Shown here piece after piece: positions 31,973 through 33,385 of a stretch of DNA of 33,385 nt. This DNA is from CAZGMC01 sp964526565. Lineage in GTDB: Bacteria; Pseudomonadota; Alphaproteobacteria; DSM-16000; Inquilinaceae. The notes below the pieces were generated by a model. That model was given only the letters and a program-made list of their open reading frames with translations, was not told where the DNA came from and did not search any database. The stretch's first letter is position 1; every line of letters begins with the position of its first letter. Position numbers and translations under genes: made by a program. The DNA lies in NCBI GenBank assembly GCA_964526565.1, contig CAZGMC010000042.1, forward strand, positions 1-33,385. Reading direction: 5' to 3'.

Positions 31973-32638
31973 CGGTGCGTCCAGGGCATACGCGGCAAGA
32001 TCGAGCGCCGCGGCGCCGGGCAGGGTGAGCGGGGCGTGGGTTGCCGCCACGACCAGCCCGCCGCCGGCGCGGTGGCCGGCAATGGCCTGTTCCAGCCGGG
32101 CGATGCCGTCGCGGTCCAGCGCCACGGTCGGCTCGTCGAGCAGCCACAGCGTCCGCGGCATGGCGACGAGCCGGGCCAGCGCCAGCCGCCGCCGCTGCCC
32201 CGCCGACAGGTAGCGCCCCGGCACGTCGGCCAGCGCCGCCAGGCCGAACGCATCCAGTGCCGCGCAGGCACGCTCCGCAGCGGTGCCCGCGTCGGTGCCC
32301 GCGTCGGCCAGGCCCGCCCAGAAGGCAATGTTGGCCAGCGCCGGCAGCGCCGGCTTGACCGCATCCAGGTGGCCGACATAGCCGACGCGGCGGCGATGGG
32401 CATCGGGATCGTCGGCGACATCCGCACCGTCCCACAGCAGGCTGCCGGCGAACGGCCGGATCAGCCCGGCCATCAGCCGCAGCAGGCTGGACTTGCCGCT
32501 GCCGTTCGGCCCGGTCACCACCAGCGCGCCGCCGCCCTCCAGCCGGAACGGCAGCGCCGCAAACACCAGCCGCCCGCCGCGCAGGCAGGCCAGATCCGCC
32601 CCGGCAAACGAGTTCCCGATTGCCGCAGTGACGCGCAT
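31934..32638 (-). CDS. ccmA: Heme exporter ATP-binding protein CcmA
   Basis: 234-residue ABC ATPase of cytochrome c maturation; with CcmB, C and D it powers release of holo-CcmE. Walker A is GPNGSGKSS (43-51), Q-loop region RRVGYVGHLDAVKPAL, signature LSAGQRRRLALARL, Walker B LWLLDEPTVALD and switch His in AATHAPL. The opening FAGADLACLRGGRLVF is typical of CcmA. Two features are odd. The only available ATG (32638) sits within what looks like domain VI of a decayed group II intron, and the C-terminus runs into a tandem repeat array. A 12-bp in-frame duplication (32281-32304) also lies within the gene. ccmB does not follow; the next gene is the PRPP synthetase. Confidence 0.92.
   Translation of the reverse strand: MRVTAAIGNSFAGADLACLRGGRLVFAALPFRLEGGGALVVTGPNGSGKSSLLRLMAGLIRPFAGSLLWDGADVADDPDAHRRRVGYVGHLDAVKPALPALANIAFWAGLADAGTDAGTAAERACAALDAFGLAALADVPGRYLSAGQRRRLALARLVAMPRTLWLLDEPTVALDRDGIARLEQAIAGHRAGGGLVVAATHAPLTLPGAAALDLAAYALDAPEPWLPNPWPPDP
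32281..32304. repeat. 12-bp tandem duplication inside ccmA
   Basis: CGGTGCCCGCGT occurs twice in succession (32281-32292, 32293-32304), in frame, producing the Ala-Gly-Thr-Asp-Ala-Gly-Thr stretch of CcmA. Confidence 0.85.
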
Positions 32639-32650
32639 TACGCCGCGCCA
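32625..32650 (-). ncRNA. Group II intron domain VI-like hairpin
   Basis: Read on the minus strand just after domain V, GTGGCGCG-GCGTAATG-CGCGTCAC folds into an 8-bp stem with one G-U pair and a TAAT-containing loop. Its position and shape match the branch-point domain VI. It includes the ccmA ATG (32638-32636). Identification depends mainly on the adjacent domain V. Confidence 0.5.
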
Positions 32651-32658
32651 CCTGCACA

Positions 32659-32691
32659 GCACCGTCCGTGCGGCCTGCCCGCACACGGCTC
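32659..32691 (-). ncRNA. Group II intron domain V remnant
   Basis: On the minus strand the 33-nt segment begins GAGCCGTGTGCGG and ends CCGCACGGACGGTGC. It folds as a group II domain V: lower stem GAGCCGT/ACGGTGC (one A-G mismatch), 2-nt bulge GG, upper stem GTGCGG/CCGCAC, small loop. The catalytic AGC triad is present. Known bacterial domain V is usually 34 nt with a GNRA loop; the loop here is degenerate. The translation EPCAGRPHGRCCAGGA is also the one often seen at intron ends. Confidence 0.7.
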
Positions 32692-32694
32692 ACA

Positions 32695-33244
32695 CCTCGG
32701 CTGGCTGACGGGAAAGCGTTGATGCGGCCAGGGATGACGCATGTGGGGCCTGGGCAGCCAGACGCCGGCCAGACAGCCGACTCGAGGCCAGGCGACTCGA
32801 GACCGGGCGATTCGAGACCGGGCGATTCGAGACCGGGCCATCCGACTCTGGGCCATCCGGGTCCGGCTCATCGGGGTCTTCTGACTGCGCCGCCGCTGGG
32901 CCGCCACGAGGTCGCCACAGGGCCTCCTTGGTCTCCTTGAGCCTGGCCCACATGCGCCCGCGGCGGGATCACCGTTGGAGCCGGGCCTTGCCCCGGCGCG
33001 TCCGCCCGCAGACCAGGATGAAGCCCGGGAGATTGAAAGTCTGCCCCTTGCCTGGCCTGCCCTGGGCGCGGCGGCGCGCCGTCTGCCGGCCGCACGCGAT
33101 CTGGCGGTGGATGCCTGGGTCGCCGCGCCGGTGCTCCAGGAATCGCAGCAGCCGCTCCTGGCTGACCATGTCGAACGTCGATCGGATGCCGGCGTCCTGG
33201 ATCCCGTAAACGCGCATGCCGGGGATCGCCACCACCGGCGCGCC
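32695..33244 (-). pseudogene. Relic of a group II intron reverse transcriptase/maturase
   Basis: Minus-strand fragments match the order of an LtrA-type protein. From about 33210, DAGIRSTFDMVSQERLLRFL followed by EHRRGDP corresponds to palm motif A (DADIRxFFDxVSHEWLLRFLEHRIGD). The frame then jumps, by a deletion of much of the palm including YADD, to GKGQTFNLPGFILVCGRTRR, the thumb/X region (ETFxFLGFTHxCGRTRRG). After an in-frame TGA (32969-32971) the same frame continues RMWARLKETKEALW (maturase helix). A 15-bp repeat array interrupts the rest. In another frame, LPRPHMRHPWPHQRFPVSQP precedes domain V like a typical maturase tail. Missing motifs, a stop and frame changes show it is dead. There is no room upstream for intron domains I-III, so it is 5'-truncated. 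Confidence 0.75.
32781..32870. repeat. 15-bp tandem repeat array within the intron relic
   Basis: Six 15-bp units: CTCGAGGCCAGGCGA, CTCGAGACCGGGCGA, TTCGAGACCGGGCGA, TTCGAGACCGGGCCA, TCCGACTCTGGGCCA, TCCGGGTCCGGCTCA. The middle units are nearly identical and the outer ones diverged. Confidence 0.88.
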
Positions 33245-33338
33245 CGGCGCACCATGCTGGACTGTCAGCGTGTGCGACCCGGCGGGAGAGATGTTGGGGT
33301 GTGGTATGAGGGTGTGAGGTGTTGGTGGGGGGCTAATT

Positions 33339-33385
33339 TGGTTGCGGGGGGAGGATTTGAACCTCCGACCTTCAGGTTATGAGCC
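33339..33385 (-). tRNA. Initiator tRNA-fMet(CAT), 3' part
   Basis: Minus-strand tRNA cut by the right edge. The T arm is GGAGG-TTCAAAT-CCTCC. The variable region follows the anticodon stem-loop with CAT at 33381-33379. The acceptor 3' strand is CCCCGCA, discriminator A, then an encoded CCA (33341-33339). A at position 72 and the GGCTCATAACC anticodon arm match bacterial initiator tRNA rather than elongator tRNA-Met. The 5' half lies outside the window. Confidence 0.92.

Noticed and set aside
31740..32427. 563-residue extension of the PRPP synthetase frame upstream
   Set aside because: The extension passes through a tandem repeat array and antiparallel ccmA shadow. Conserved Prs sequence begins at the ATG at 31740 with a ribosome site.
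32781..32870. CRISPR array
   Set aside because: Units are contiguous 15-bp tandem repeats without spacers. The same holds for the other arrays in the window; no cas genes are present.
33271..33290. GTGTGCGACC on the plus strand as a group II intron 5' end
   Set aside because: It is on the opposite strand to the intron relic, and no plus-strand intron domains follow within the window.

Overview
This window is very GC-rich chromosomal DNA. Most lines exceed 70% G+C; a sample line inside hemW has 50 G/C in 60 bases. The gene set and order point to an alphaproteobacterium, probably Rhodospirillales-like: rdgB-hemW; an LpoA-type lipoprotein beside rsmI-yraN; argB / pyrimidine 5'-nucleotidase / dapD / dapE / truA / fmt; fabI-aroC; an initiator tRNA with the bacterial A72 signature. 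Assignments rest on reading motifs; no database search was run.

Layout. 1-2.0 kb (minus): start of a Gly-Gly-Pro-repeat protein, an OmpA-domain periplasmic protein, a beta-hydroxyacid dehydrogenase. 2.3-5.2 kb (plus): PP2C-like protein, rdgB, hemW. 5.2-6.4 kb (minus): LpoA-like lipoprotein, divergent from rsmI-yraN (6.4-7.8 kb). 7.8-9.4 kb (minus): FAH-family hydrolase and xthA, divergent from a marR gene with an operator-like palindrome. 10.4-19.2 kb: the biosynthetic block argB, nucleotidase, dapD, dapE, membrane protein, truA, fmt. It is interrupted by a DUF2569 gene and a low-GC toxin-antitoxin remnant at 11.3-13.2 kb, and by a hemerythrin gene at 14.3 kb. Two copies of a REP-like palindrome lie at 14.73 and 19.35 kb. 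19.6-21.7 kb: ligA. 21.8-23.7 kb: a lower-GC two-gene module, an AAA15/OLD-like ATPase overlapping a TOPRIM/RloB-like partner, which is a candidate anti-phage system. 23.8-27.3 kb: yihY-type membrane protein, fabI, aroC. 27.4-30.7 kb: lipoprotein, LuxO/NtrC-type sigma-54 regulator, SDR enzyme. 30.7-33.4 kb (minus): divergent PRPP synthetase, ccmA, a group II intron relic and the tRNA-fMet cut by the window edge.

The most interesting items are: (i) the ATPase + TOPRIM-like module; (ii) a decayed, 5'-truncated group II intron (reverse transcriptase/maturase fragments plus recognisable domain V and VI) between tRNA-fMet and ccmA, whose domain VI appears to contain the ccmA start codon; (iii) a PIN toxin gene broken by one in-frame TGA; (iv) repeated 9-20 bp minisatellites at gene ends and in leaders; (v) the REP-like pair; (vi) several leader hairpins or operators, including one that buries a start codon.
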